Shown here one piece after another: positions 43,988-51,405 of a stretch of DNA of 62,701 bases (position 1 is the stretch's first letter; every line of letters starts with the position of its first letter). Position numbers and translations under genes: made by a program. This DNA comes from F1-60-MAGs149 sp037133755 (GTDB lineage: Bacteria > Actinomycetota > Thermoleophilia > Gaiellales > F1-60-MAGs149). The notes beneath the pieces were generated by a model. The model did not search any database. It worked only from the letters and a program-made list of their open reading frames with translations, and was not told the DNA's origin. The stretch lies in contig JBAXNN010000014.1 in assembly GCA_037133755.1 (NCBI GenBank), forward strand, positions 1 through 62,701, written 5' to 3'.

Positions 43988-44016
43988 TTGCGGGCATCCG
44001 CCACCGCACGTACTCT
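43988..44016 (+). promoter_or_regulatory. Promoter for sdhABE
   Basis: TTGCGG (43988-43993) and TACTCT (44011-44016) are separated by 17 nt. Transcription would start near 44023, giving a leader of about 39 nt that contains the GGAGG ribosome site of sdhA. Confidence 0.55.
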
Positions 44017-44061
44017 GCCTACACGCGCGGCATTGCCGTGCACTGCTTTCGGAGGCTCTTC

Positions 44062-45744
44062 ATGATTCGGCACGACGTTATTGTTCTGGGTGCGGGCCTT
44101 GCGGGCATGCGCGCCGCGATCGAGGCGAAGCGAGCAGGCGTCGACGTCGCCATCGTCTCGAAGCTGCACCCGACCCGGTCCCACTCCGGCGCGGCAGAGG
44201 GCGGCATCAATGCTGCACTTGGCAACGCGACGGAGGATTCGCCGGCCACGCACGCGTTTGACACCGTCAAGGGCTCGGATTACCTGGGCGACCAGGATGC
44301 GATCGAGGTCTTCGCCGAAGAGGCACCGAACGACATCTACGAGCTGGAGCACATGGGCGCGGTCTTCACCCGCTCCGCCGACGGCAAGCTTGCGCAGCGC
44401 CCGTTCGGTGCTGCTGGTGCCCCGCGCACGATCTACTCGGCCGACATCACCGGCCACGTCCTGATCCATGTGCTCTACGAGCAGCTCATCAAGCACGAGA
44501 TCAAGGTGTACGAGGAGTTCTTCGCCACGCAGGTCGTCGTCGACGGTGGCCAGTGCGCCGGCGTGATCGCCTGGGACACCCAGCGCGGCGGTCTTCATGC
44601 GATCCAGGCGAACCACGTGATTCTCGCGACGGGTGGCGTCGGCCGCATGTACTACGGCACCACCAACGCGTTCGCGTGCACGGGCGACGGCATGTCGCTC
44701 GCCTGGAATGCCGGCGTGCCGCTGAAGGACATGGAGTTCCTGCAGTTCCACCCGACGACCCTCAAGTCGAACGGCGTTCTCATCACCGAGGGCTGCCGCG
44801 GTGAGGGCGGGTACCTCCGCAACAAGGATGGCGACCGCTTCATGGTCGGCGACGCGCCGAACGCGATGGAGCTTGCCTCCCGCGACGTCGTGTCCCGCGC
44901 GGAGTGGAAGGAGATCGCCGACGGCCGCGGTGTCGACGGCTGTGTGATGCTCGACCTCACGCACCTCGGCTGGAAGAAGCTGCAGAGCCGCCTGCCGGGC
45001 TCGCGCGAGCTCGCCATGGACTACGCCGGCGTTGATCCGATCGAGCAGCCGATCCCGGTCCGCCCGGGCGCCCACTACATGATGGGTGGCGTCGACTGCG
45101 ACGTGTGGGGCGAGACGATCGTGCCGGGCCTCTGGGCCGCCGGCGAGGTTGCCTGCGTCTCGATCCATGGCGCCAACCGCCTTGGTGGTAACTCGCTGAT
45201 GGAGACCGTCGTCTTCGGTCGCCGCGCCGGCCAGGCTGCGGCGGAGCGCGTCAAGGAGCAGGGCGACACGGGTGCGCGCATCGAGGCGTCTGTGCTGGCC
45301 GATGAGGATCGTCGTATCGCGGCGATCGTCGGCAACTCCGAGGGTGAGCGCCCCGGTGTGCTCCGCGAGGAGCTGGCCAAGACGATGTACGACAAGGCTG
45401 GCGTCTACCGCACCGAAGAGGCACTCGCCGAGTGCAAGGACAAGGTCGTCGAGTTGCGCGAGCGCGCCAAGACGCTCAAGATCGACGATCACGGCTCGAT
45501 CTTCAACACCGACCTTACCTCCGCGATCGAGCTCAACTCGCTGCTCGAGTGCGCCGACTGTCTCGTCACCAGCGCCCTCGCGCGCAAGGAGAGCCGTGGC
45601 GCCCACTCGCGCCTCGACTTCACCGAGCGCGACGACGATCACTGGCTCAAGCACACGCTCAACTGGAACGACAACGGCGAAGTCCGCCTGGACTACAAGC
45701 CCGTCACCATCACCAAGCATCAGCCGCTGGCACGGAGCTACTGA
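44062..45744 (+). CDS. sdhA: Succinate dehydrogenase/fumarate reductase flavoprotein subunit
   Basis: A 560-residue FAD subunit that oxidises succinate. Seen are DVIVLGAGLAGMRAAIEAKR, the covalent-FAD His in TRSHSGAAEGGINAALGN, the FLQFHPTTL active-site block, RPGAHYMMGGVDCD, and GANRLGGNSLMETVVFGRRAG. GGAGG lies 6 nt before the ATG; a longer reading upstream has no ribosome site. It is the first gene of an sdhA-sdhB-sdhE unit with no classical SdhC/SdhD membrane subunits. Confidence 0.95.
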   Translation: MIRHDVIVLGAGLAGMRAAIEAKRAGVDVAIVSKLHPTRSHSGAAEGGINAALGNATEDSPATHAFDTVKGSDYLGDQDAIEVFAEEAPNDIYELEHMGAVFTRSADGKLAQRPFGAAGAPRTIYSADITGHVLIHVLYEQLIKHEIKVYEEFFATQVVVDGGQCAGVIAWDTQRGGLHAIQANHVILATGGVGRMYYGTTNAFACTGDGMSLAWNAGVPLKDMEFLQFHPTTLKSNGVLITEGCRGEGGYLRNKDGDRFMVGDAPNAMELASRDVVSRAEWKEIADGRGVDGCVMLDLTHLGWKKLQSRLPGSRELAMDYAGVDPIEQPIPVRPGAHYMMGGVDCDVWGETIVPGLWAAGEVACVSIHGANRLGGNSLMETVVFGRRAGQAAAERVKEQGDTGARIEASVLADEDRRIAAIVGNSEGERPGVLREELAKTMYDKAGVYRTEEALAECKDKVVELRERAKTLKIDDHGSIFNTDLTSAIELNSLLECADCLVTSALARKESRGAHSRLDFTERDDDHWLKHTLNWNDNGEVRLDYKPVTITKHQPLARSY

Positions 45745-45745
45745 G

Positions 45746-46804
45746 TTGACCGAGATCAAGAACGCCCACTTCACCACCCTCAAGGGTGCGTACGACACCG
45801 AGAAGATGGAGGCCACGCTCCGCGTGCGCCGCTACGACCCGGAGACCAAGAAGTCGCGCTTTGACAACTTCACGGTGACGATCCCGGTGACGGCGTCGGT
45901 CCTCGACGCGCTCGACGCGATCAAGGACACCCACGACGGCACGCTCTCGTACCGCAAGTCCTGCCGCATGGCGGTCTGCGGTTCGTGTGGCATGCGCGTC
46001 GACGGTGGTGCGGCGCTGGCGTGCAAGACGCCGATGAAGAAGTTCGTCGACGCCGGCCATACGATCACGGTCTCGCCGATGGGCAACCTGCCTGTCATCA
46101 AGGATCTCGTGGTCGACATGGCGCCGTTCTGGCAGAAGATCCGTGCGGTGAAGCCGTACCTCGACACGCGCGACGCCGACGTGCCGGAGAAGGAGTGGCG
46201 CGTCGATCCCGCCGCCGGTGACCAGATCCACAAGGAGTCGCTCTGCATCCTCTGTGGCTGCTGCGTCTCCGAGTGCAACTCGATGGAATCGGACCCCGAC
46301 TTCCTCGGGCCCGCCGCGCTCGCAAAGGCCTACCGCTTTGTCGGTGACGCCCGCGACAAGGACACCCGCGAGCGCCTGCGCGATCTCAACGGCGCGCACG
46401 GCATCTGGGACTGCACCCGCTGCTACTTCTGCAATCAGCGCTGCCCGAAGCACGTCGATCCGCGCGACGCAATCGCGAAGCTCGGCGCCGAGTCCTTCAA
46501 GGAGGGCTTCACCCGCGACGAGGGCGCCAAGCACGCGAAGGTGTTCGTCGACTCGACGTTCAAGGGCGGGTACCTGCGCGAGACCGAGCTCGTACCGAAG
46601 ACCATCGGCCCGGTCAACGCCATCAAGGACATTCCGTTCGCGCTGCAGTTGGCCCGTGCCGGCAAGGTGCCGAATCCGCTCTCGCCGCATAAGGCGAAGG
46701 ACAATGACGAGGTCAAGCGACTCTGGAAGTTGCTTGAGAAAGAGGCGAAGGGACAGCCGCGGCGCGCCACCGCCACGCACCCCGACGCCGTTCTGGGAGA
46801 CTGA
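45746..46804 (+). CDS. sdhB: Succinate dehydrogenase iron-sulfur subunit, with two [4Fe-4S] motifs and C-terminal extension
   Basis: A 352-residue subunit, about 100 residues longer than classical SdhB. The [2Fe-2S] ligands are C73, C78, C81 and C93. The next cluster motif is C167-x2-C170-x2-C173-x3-C177. The last motif is C223-x2-C226-x2-C229-x3-C233-P. Classical enzymes have a non-Cys residue at the C226 position and bind [3Fe-4S] there; the extra Cys predicts a second [4Fe-4S], as in SdhE-type enzymes. The TTG start is 1 nt after the sdhA stop, with GGAG 8 nt upstream. Confidence 0.93.
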   Translation: MTEIKNAHFTTLKGAYDTEKMEATLRVRRYDPETKKSRFDNFTVTIPVTASVLDALDAIKDTHDGTLSYRKSCRMAVCGSCGMRVDGGAALACKTPMKKFVDAGHTITVSPMGNLPVIKDLVVDMAPFWQKIRAVKPYLDTRDADVPEKEWRVDPAAGDQIHKESLCILCGCCVSECNSMESDPDFLGPAALAKAYRFVGDARDKDTRERLRDLNGAHGIWDCTRCYFCNQRCPKHVDPRDAIAKLGAESFKEGFTRDEGAKHAKVFVDSTFKGGYLRETELVPKTIGPVNAIKDIPFALQLARAGKVPNPLSPHKAKDNDEVKRLWKLLEKEAKGQPRRATATHPDAVLGD

Positions 46805-46806
46805 CC

Positions 46807-47721
46807 ATGCAGGATCGTTACGCCTATTACCCCGGTTGCCTCGCCAGCCTCTCGCAGAAGGAGCTTGACTCCTCAACGCGGGCCATCGCCAAGAAGCTGG
46901 AAATCGAGCTCGTTGAGATGCCCAGCGTCACCTGTTGTGGTGCTGGCGATATCCACGAGGCCAAGCCGGACTACTACCTGCACATCTCCGCGCGCATCCT
47001 CGGCCAGGCCGAGCAGATGGGCTGCGAGACGATCCTCACGATCTGCAATGTCTGCACCCTCAACCTGCGCCAGGCCAACAAGGCCCTGCAGGAGGACAAG
47101 GACGTGCTCAACCGCGTCAACGACAACCTCAAGCAGGTTGGTGCAGCGACGTACCAGGGTGGCGTCGACGTCCGGCACCTGCTCTGGGAGGTGTCGGCCG
47201 GTGAGGGCTATGACCGTTTCAAGAGCATTGCGGTCAAGAGTCTCGAGGGCCTCAAGGTCGCGCCGTTCTATGGCTGCCAGATCCTGCGCCCTGCCAAGAT
47301 TCTCGGCTTCGAGGACTCGGATCGACCTGAGTCGCTCGAGCGTCTCATTAAGGCCTGCGGTGCCGAGCCGATCGATTACCCCGCCAAAGTCAAGTGCTGC
47401 GGCTTCCCGATCGTTCTCGCCCGCGAGGACGTTGCGCTCGGTGAGCTCGTCCAGCCGCTGCAGCAGGCCACCGAGGCCGGCGCCGACGTGATCGTCACGC
47501 CGTGTCCGCTCTGCCACCTGTCGCTCGACGCCTGGCAGCGCAAGGCCGGTGCCTTCTCGGGTAACGACTACCAGATTCCGATTCTGCATCTCGCCCAGCT
47601 CTTGGGTGCCGCAGCGGGCATCGAGGAGTCCGAGCTCAAGTTCAAGCGCCACGTCACGCGCCTGAGCACTGAGGTCAAGGCCAAGCTGCAGGTGCCGTCG
47701 GTCGTCGGTACCCAGGCGTAG
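46807..47721 (+). CDS. sdhE: CCG-domain SdhE-type membrane-anchor subunit (HdrB-like)
   Basis: A 304-residue protein with two complete CCG cysteine-rich domains. The first has C11, C43-C44-G45 and C80-x2-C83. The second has YGC, KCCGFP and PCPLC in the second half. This is the HdrB/GlpC-like fold of the E subunit in type E succinate:quinone reductases and MfrABE, which bind an unusual [4Fe-4S] cluster and link to quinone without transmembrane helices or heme. It starts 2 nt after sdhB. Confidence 0.9.
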   Translation: MQDRYAYYPGCLASLSQKELDSSTRAIAKKLEIELVEMPSVTCCGAGDIHEAKPDYYLHISARILGQAEQMGCETILTICNVCTLNLRQANKALQEDKDVLNRVNDNLKQVGAATYQGGVDVRHLLWEVSAGEGYDRFKSIAVKSLEGLKVAPFYGCQILRPAKILGFEDSDRPESLERLIKACGAEPIDYPAKVKCCGFPIVLAREDVALGELVQPLQQATEAGADVIVTPCPLCHLSLDAWQRKAGAFSGNDYQIPILHLAQLLGAAAGIEESELKFKRHVTRLSTEVKAKLQVPSVVGTQA

Positions 47722-47744
47722 GGCACAGGCCTCCGGGCGTCCGG

Positions 47745-47750
47745 TAGGCT
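47745..47750 (+). promoter_or_regulatory. Leaderless -10 hexamer for gene at 47758
   Basis: TAGGCT lies 7 nt before the ATG at 47758. Confidence 0.5.
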
Positions 47751-47757
47751 TGGCCAC

Positions 47758-48639
47758 ATGGGTCTGAAGACAAAGCTCTTCCAGAGTGGGATGAACGCCG
47801 CGGTTCAAGCGGCGCAGTCCCCAAAGACGTATGCGGCCGCCTCCCAGTTCGCACCGTTTCTCAAGAACGGTGTCACCGGCGCGATGCTGCGCGGGTCGTC
47901 GCGCAACGCCTCGGTCGAGGCCATCGCGGGCCTTGCCGAGTTGGGCGTCCACCCGCTGATCGAGCGCATCGGCGGGGGCATGCTCACGGCTATCGATTTC
48001 GCGGTCGGACAGTTCGCCAGTAGTGCGGCCGTGCGCGCTGATGTCACGCGTGTGGTGCGGAACGAACTCGACGAGCGCGCCCTCGAGCGCCAAGTTGTGC
48101 GTGATGCGGCCTGGAAGGGCGCGGCGCGCGGTGCGGTCAGCGCCATCCCGGCCGTGATTCCCGCCGCCGGCACCGCCATCGAGCTTGCCGCTGCCGTTGC
48201 CGACCAGATGGTGCGCACGGTCGCCGAGGCCCGCATGGTCCTCGCGCTCGCCCATCTGCGTGGACTCGACGTTCAGGCGGTTGAGTTGCGTCGTCTCGAC
48301 ATTCTGCTCGTGCTCGGGTTGTCGGCTGGTGCCGCCGAGATCGACGGCGACATCATTCGCGTCAAGGACCTCGAGATCTCGGTCGCCGAGCTCCAGTCGG
48401 GCTCGATTCCGCCGGAGGCTGCGCTCGTACTCGGCACCGCGGTCGGCACCGACATCGTGGCGAGCATCGCCAAGCGCCGCACGGCCGGCGTGTTGCTCCG
48501 CCTGCTGCCCGGCGGTCTGTCCGTCGTAACTGCGGCGTGGTACGACTGGCGCGCGACAGGAAGCACCGGAAAGCACGCCGTCGCGTACTTCGATGTGGTC
48601 GCGCCGTTGACACCCGCGGCACACTCCTCGCGCTCCTAG
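47758..48639 (+). CDS. Unknown protein with hydrophobic helical core
   Basis: A 293-residue protein I cannot assign. It has an N-terminal amphipathic region, a hydrophobic Ala/Ile-rich hairpin near 125-150 (ISAIPAVIPAAGTAIELAAAV is close to it), and a C-terminal segment RTAGVLLRLLPGGLSVVTAAW. This order is somewhat like EcsC- or DUF697-type proteins that dip into membranes; similarity is weak. Single-gene unit after sdhE. Confidence 0.6.
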   Translation: MGLKTKLFQSGMNAAVQAAQSPKTYAAASQFAPFLKNGVTGAMLRGSSRNASVEAIAGLAELGVHPLIERIGGGMLTAIDFAVGQFASSAAVRADVTRVVRNELDERALERQVVRDAAWKGAARGAVSAIPAVIPAAGTAIELAAAVADQMVRTVAEARMVLALAHLRGLDVQAVELRRLDILLVLGLSAGAAEIDGDIIRVKDLEISVAELQSGSIPPEAALVLGTAVGTDIVASIAKRRTAGVLLRLLPGGLSVVTAAWYDWRATGSTGKHAVAYFDVVAPLTPAAHSSRS

Positions 48640-48667
48640 CGCGAGGCTCTTGCGGCAACCTGCGGGC

Positions 48668-49243
48668 ATGACCCGTCGCTCACCGCTGGTAATCGTGGTC
48701 GCGCTGTTGCTCGCGATCATCGTCGCGCGGCTGATCCCTGTGCCGCACGATGCGCCCGTCGTCTCCAGTAGCGGCCCGATCGCTGCGGGGCCGGCAATTG
48801 TGCTCGATGTGCTCGATGGCGACACGATCCGCGTGCGGATGGCGGGGTACGAGGGACCGGTACGCATCGTGGGCGTGGATACGCCAGAGATCGAGCATCC
48901 CGGCAAGCCGGCTGGCTGCTTCGGTGAGCAGGCTGCGGCAGCCACACGCGCCTGGTTGCTCGGCCGTACGGTCGAGGTGACGCCCGCCATCGAGCAGCGC
49001 GACCGCTACGACCGCCTGCTCGCGCGCGTCGTACCGCCCGATGGCCCGATCAGTGGACGCGATCTCGCGCGCACGCTGGCGTTGTCGGGGTTTGCGCGCG
49101 AGCTGCCGATTGCGCCGAATACGGACGATGCGCCAGCGATTGCGGCCGAGGTGCGCAGCGCACAGCGGCATGGTCGCGGCCTGTGGTCGGCCTGCGGATT
49201 TGCCGCGGCGTTTCCCGGCAAGGAGTCTGGCAGCGGCGGGTAG
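48668..49243 (+). CDS. Exported thermonuclease-like nuclease (SNase fold)
   Basis: A 191-residue protein with a signal anchor (SPLVIVVALLLAIIVARLI) and an SNase domain: VLDGDTIRV, VRIVGVDTPEIEHP, and DRYDRLLARVV with catalytic-type Arg and Glu/Asp. It probably cuts DNA or RNA outside the cytoplasm. The ATG is chosen over an upstream TTG; CAACCT 6 nt before it may act as a weak -10. Confidence 0.82.
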   Translation: MTRRSPLVIVVALLLAIIVARLIPVPHDAPVVSSSGPIAAGPAIVLDVLDGDTIRVRMAGYEGPVRIVGVDTPEIEHPGKPAGCFGEQAAAATRAWLLGRTVEVTPAIEQRDRYDRLLARVVPPDGPISGRDLARTLALSGFARELPIAPNTDDAPAIAAEVRSAQRHGRGLWSACGFAAAFPGKESGSGG

Positions 49244-49246
49244 GCT
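49241..49246 (+). promoter_or_regulatory. Leaderless -10 hexamer for metallophosphoesterase gene
   Basis: TAGGCT, whose TAG is also the nuclease stop codon, lies 6 nt before the GTG at 49253. Confidence 0.45.
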
Positions 49247-49252
49247 GTGGGG

Positions 49253-50092
49253 GTGCGCGTGCTGCCCCTGATTGGTCTCGCCGTCGCTGGCCTCGCTGCC
49301 GGCGCGCTCGAGGCGATGGCGGTGTTGCGTATCGACCGCGACATCCCGATTCTCGATCTCGACCCGCGCCTACACGGCCTGCGTATCGCCCACGTCTCGG
49401 ATCTCCACTTGGGGGCGCCCGGCGTCAACAGCATGGCTGCGTGGCGCGCGCTCGAGCTCCTCGATGAGGCTGCGCCCGACTTGATCGCTGTCACGGGCGA
49501 CCAGTTGAGCCACGCGCGGGGCGCCGACGAACTGCTCGAGCTGCTCAGCTGCTTTCACGCCCCCCTTGGCACGGTCGCGATCCTTGGCAACCATGACCTC
49601 GGGTACGTCCGTGATCCGTTCTCCAAGGCTGGCCCGGTCCCCGACTATGCCTCCGTGGGTGTCAGGCTGCTGCGCGACGAGACGATCATGCTCGAGCACG
49701 CAGGTGCGCGCATCGCGATCAGCGGCATCGAGCCGCGCCAGCAGGAGAAGCCGCAGGTGCTGCCGCCCTATGGACAGCCGCTGCTTGCGCCTTGGCCCAA
49801 GAGCGACGCCGACCTGCACGTCGTGCTCTCGCACTATCCCGACCTCTTCGACGAGCTGCCCGCCGACAGTCGTGACCTCGTGCTGTCGGGCCACCTTCAT
49901 GGCGGCCAGGTCTGCATTCCGTGGCCATCGGGGCGCATCCGCCTGTCGCAGATCAATCACTCGTACACCGACGGGGTCTTTACCCGCGGCGACGCGACGA
50001 TGCACATCTCGCGCGGCGTCGGCACGACGTTTGTGCCCGTGCGCTACTTCGCGCGCCCCGAGATCACGATCCTCCGCCTCGTTCCCGCCTAG
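49253..50092 (+). CDS. Membrane-anchored metallophosphoesterase
   Basis: A protein of about 279 residues with an N-terminal hydrophobic helix and a calcineurin-like phosphoesterase domain (YkuE/YaeI type). Metal motifs are HVSDLHLG, VTGDQLSH, LGNHDLG, LSHYPDLF and LSGHLHGGQV. This group includes UDP-2,3-diacylglucosamine-type and phospholipid hydrolases. The GTG at 49253 is chosen from the -10 spacing; a GTG at 49247 is in frame and directly follows the hexamer. Confidence 0.87.
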   Translation: MRVLPLIGLAVAGLAAGALEAMAVLRIDRDIPILDLDPRLHGLRIAHVSDLHLGAPGVNSMAAWRALELLDEAAPDLIAVTGDQLSHARGADELLELLSCFHAPLGTVAILGNHDLGYVRDPFSKAGPVPDYASVGVRLLRDETIMLEHAGARIAISGIEPRQQEKPQVLPPYGQPLLAPWPKSDADLHVVLSHYPDLFDELPADSRDLVLSGHLHGGQVCIPWPSGRIRLSQINHSYTDGVFTRGDATMHISRGVGTTFVPVRYFARPEITILRLVPA

Positions 50093-50095
50093 GAT
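50090..50095 (+). promoter_or_regulatory. Leaderless -10 hexamer for GNAT-like gene
   Basis: TAGGAT, whose TAG is the stop codon of the gene before, lies 6 nt before the ATG at 50102. Confidence 0.45.
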
Positions 50096-50101
50096 CACCG
50101 C

Positions 50102-50695
50102 ATGGCGATCACGTCCCTCGTCCGCGCCTCGCTCCACGATGCGCCCGAGCCGTGCCGCACATGTACGTGGTGGCAAGGCGGTACGCGGACGATCGACAAA
50201 GAGCGCTGGGCTGCCGGCGTCGAAGGGCGCTTCGGCGCGTGGGGCATGCTCTACCGCGAAGACGAGCGCACCGTCGGCATCGTGCAGTACGGGCCCTCCG
50301 CCGACTTCGCCTACGCGCGGCGCCTGCCGGCCGGACCGCCGTCGCGCGATGCCGTGCTCGTGACGTGCGCCCTGATCGATCCCTCGGCGGGGCCGTGGGT
50401 CGTCCAGCGCCTGTTGCTCGCCGTCGCCGGCGAGACGCGGGATCGTGGGCTGATCGCGCTTGAGGCCTTCGCCACGCCGATCGAGCGCCCCGACGCACCG
50501 CACCTCGTACCGCTGCCACGCGCCGAGCTTGAGGAGATCGGCTTCGCGCCCGTCCGCGAGGTAGGCGAGGTGGCGCTGATGCGACTCGACCTGCGCGGAC
50601 TCATCACCGTCCCGGCCACTGAGGTGTCGCTCCTCGACCGCGTGCGTGAGGAGATTGCCGAGCGGCGCGCAAAGCGCGTGCCAGCGCGGTCGTAG
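50102..50695 (+). CDS. GNAT-like acetyltransferase-related protein
   Basis: A 197-residue protein with weak GNAT-like character. The N-terminal EPCRTCTWWQGG has a Cys pair and Trp pair; the middle VGIVQYGPSADF and AVLVTCALIDPSAGPWVVQRLLLAV look like the central sheet and CoA-binding region; the C terminus LEEIGFAPVREVGEVALMRLDL fits the last strands. The substrate is unknown. A terminator-like hairpin follows. Confidence 0.6.
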   Translation: MAITSLVRASLHDAPEPCRTCTWWQGGTRTIDKERWAAGVEGRFGAWGMLYREDERTVGIVQYGPSADFAYARRLPAGPPSRDAVLVTCALIDPSAGPWVVQRLLLAVAGETRDRGLIALEAFATPIERPDAPHLVPLPRAELEEIGFAPVREVGEVALMRLDLRGLITVPATEVSLLDRVREEIAERRAKRVPARS

Positions 50696-50702
50696 CCGCA
50701 GG

Positions 50703-50728
50703 CCAGTCGCCCCGAGTGGGGCGGCTGG
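50703..50728 (+). terminator. Intrinsic-terminator-like hairpin after GNAT-like gene
   Basis: CCAG-T-CGCCCC pairs with GGGGCG-G-CTGG (11 bp with one G-U) around a 4-nt loop and is followed by TTCCCT. It starts 8 nt after the stop at 50695. Confidence 0.6.
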
Positions 50729-51006
50729 TTCCCTGAGAGAGGAGAGAACGCAGGCTGCGCGGGCGGGACCGCACGCGGCGCGGCGGAAAAGCATCCGGCA
50801 GCCTGCACGAGAGAGCGTTGCGCTGGGGGTGCGGGCTCGCTCAGTAGTTCGAGGGCGAGGTGGTGCGGGGGAGTACGGAGGCGGGCGTGAAGAGTGCGCA
50901 CTCCTCACGTACGCCGCGGGGTGGATCGGCGCACGGTTCCTCCGCTCGAGAGGCAGAGAGGAGGGGTTGCCCGCGCTGCGCGCGGACCGGATTTCAATGA
51001 GCGCTG

Positions 51007-51145
51007 ATTGTGGCTCACGATCGGCTACCCAAACGCTGCGCGTTTGGGCCGATAGTTCCCCTCAACCTCCGCAAGGGCGCCGCGTCGAACGCGGTCGACA
51101 TCGCCCGAGCGTTAGCGAGAGTTGAGCAGGAGTTCTGCGATGTCG
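51007..51145. repeat. 139-bp direct repeat, copy 1
   Basis: Identical over 139 nt to 51234-51372, offset 227. It contains a 9-bp hairpin (51028-51048, CCCAAACGC/GCGTTTGGG) and a 42-nt stretch (51063-51104) that is the reverse complement of codons near the 3' end of asd. Sequence just upstream of each copy is also alike (for example CGCGCTGCGCGCGGACCG), so the tandem unit is close to 227 nt. Confidence 0.9.
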
Positions 51146-51233
51146 GGCTTGATCAACGCACCATTCCTCCGCTCTGAAGACGGAGAGGAGTTGTAGTCCG
51201 CGCTGCGCGCGGACCGTGTTGTTGCGTCCGCAA

Positions 51234-51372
51234 ATTGTGGCTCACGATCGGCTACCCAAACGCTGCGCGTTTGGGCCGATAGTTCCCCTCAACCTCCGCA
51301 AGGGCGCCGCGTCGAACGCGGTCGACATCGCCCGAGCGTTAGCGAGAGTTGAGCAGGAGTTCTGCGATGTCG
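51234..51372. repeat. 139-bp direct repeat, copy 2, overlapping asd 3' end
   Basis: The second exact copy. Its hairpin is at 51255-51275. Its last 34 nt run past the asd stop (51339-51341) into the asd coding region, so the gene's own end is part of the repeat. Confidence 0.9.
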
Positions 51373-51405
51373 ACCGCGTTCGACGCGGCGCCCTTGCGGA
51401 GGTTG
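51290..51405. repeat. 42-bp perfect inverted repeat spanning the asd stop
   Basis: 51290-51331 is the exact reverse complement of 51364-51405, with a 32-nt loop that holds the asd stop codon. The right arm is asd coding sequence (residues NLRKGAASNAVDIA); the left arm encodes the same residues on the opposite strand. The asd transcript would fold into a very long hairpin at its 3' end. Confidence 0.93.

Larger units (their letters stand above)
50696..51338. other. 643-nt gene-free region with repeats next to asd
   Basis: No credible gene is found on either strand. It holds a terminator-like hairpin (50703-50728), a short inverted repeat (50750-50757 with 50799-50806), two tandem repeat units of about 227 nt, and the left arm of the asd inverted repeat. 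It is purine-rich and unlike the neighbouring coding DNA up to about 50930. Confidence 0.7.

Noticed and set aside
43906..44061. Longer N terminus for SdhA from an upstream start
   Set aside because: The added 52 residues match no SdhA, while GGAGG stands 6 nt before the internal ATG and a promoter lies inside the extension.
50696..50930. Structured ncRNA (for example RNase P or tmRNA) in the purine-rich DNA after the GNAT-like gene
   Set aside because: None of the conserved cores of those RNAs is visible; only one short inverted repeat is present.
50646..51125. A 159-residue plus-strand frame over the gene-free region before asd
   Set aside because: Arg/Ser/Gly-rich shadow that runs through a terminator-like hairpin and the repeats; no start signal and no resemblance to a protein family.
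51007..51372. Possible CRISPR-like array from the repeated units near asd
   Set aside because: Only two units, repeats of 139 nt with no short regular spacers, and no cas genes.
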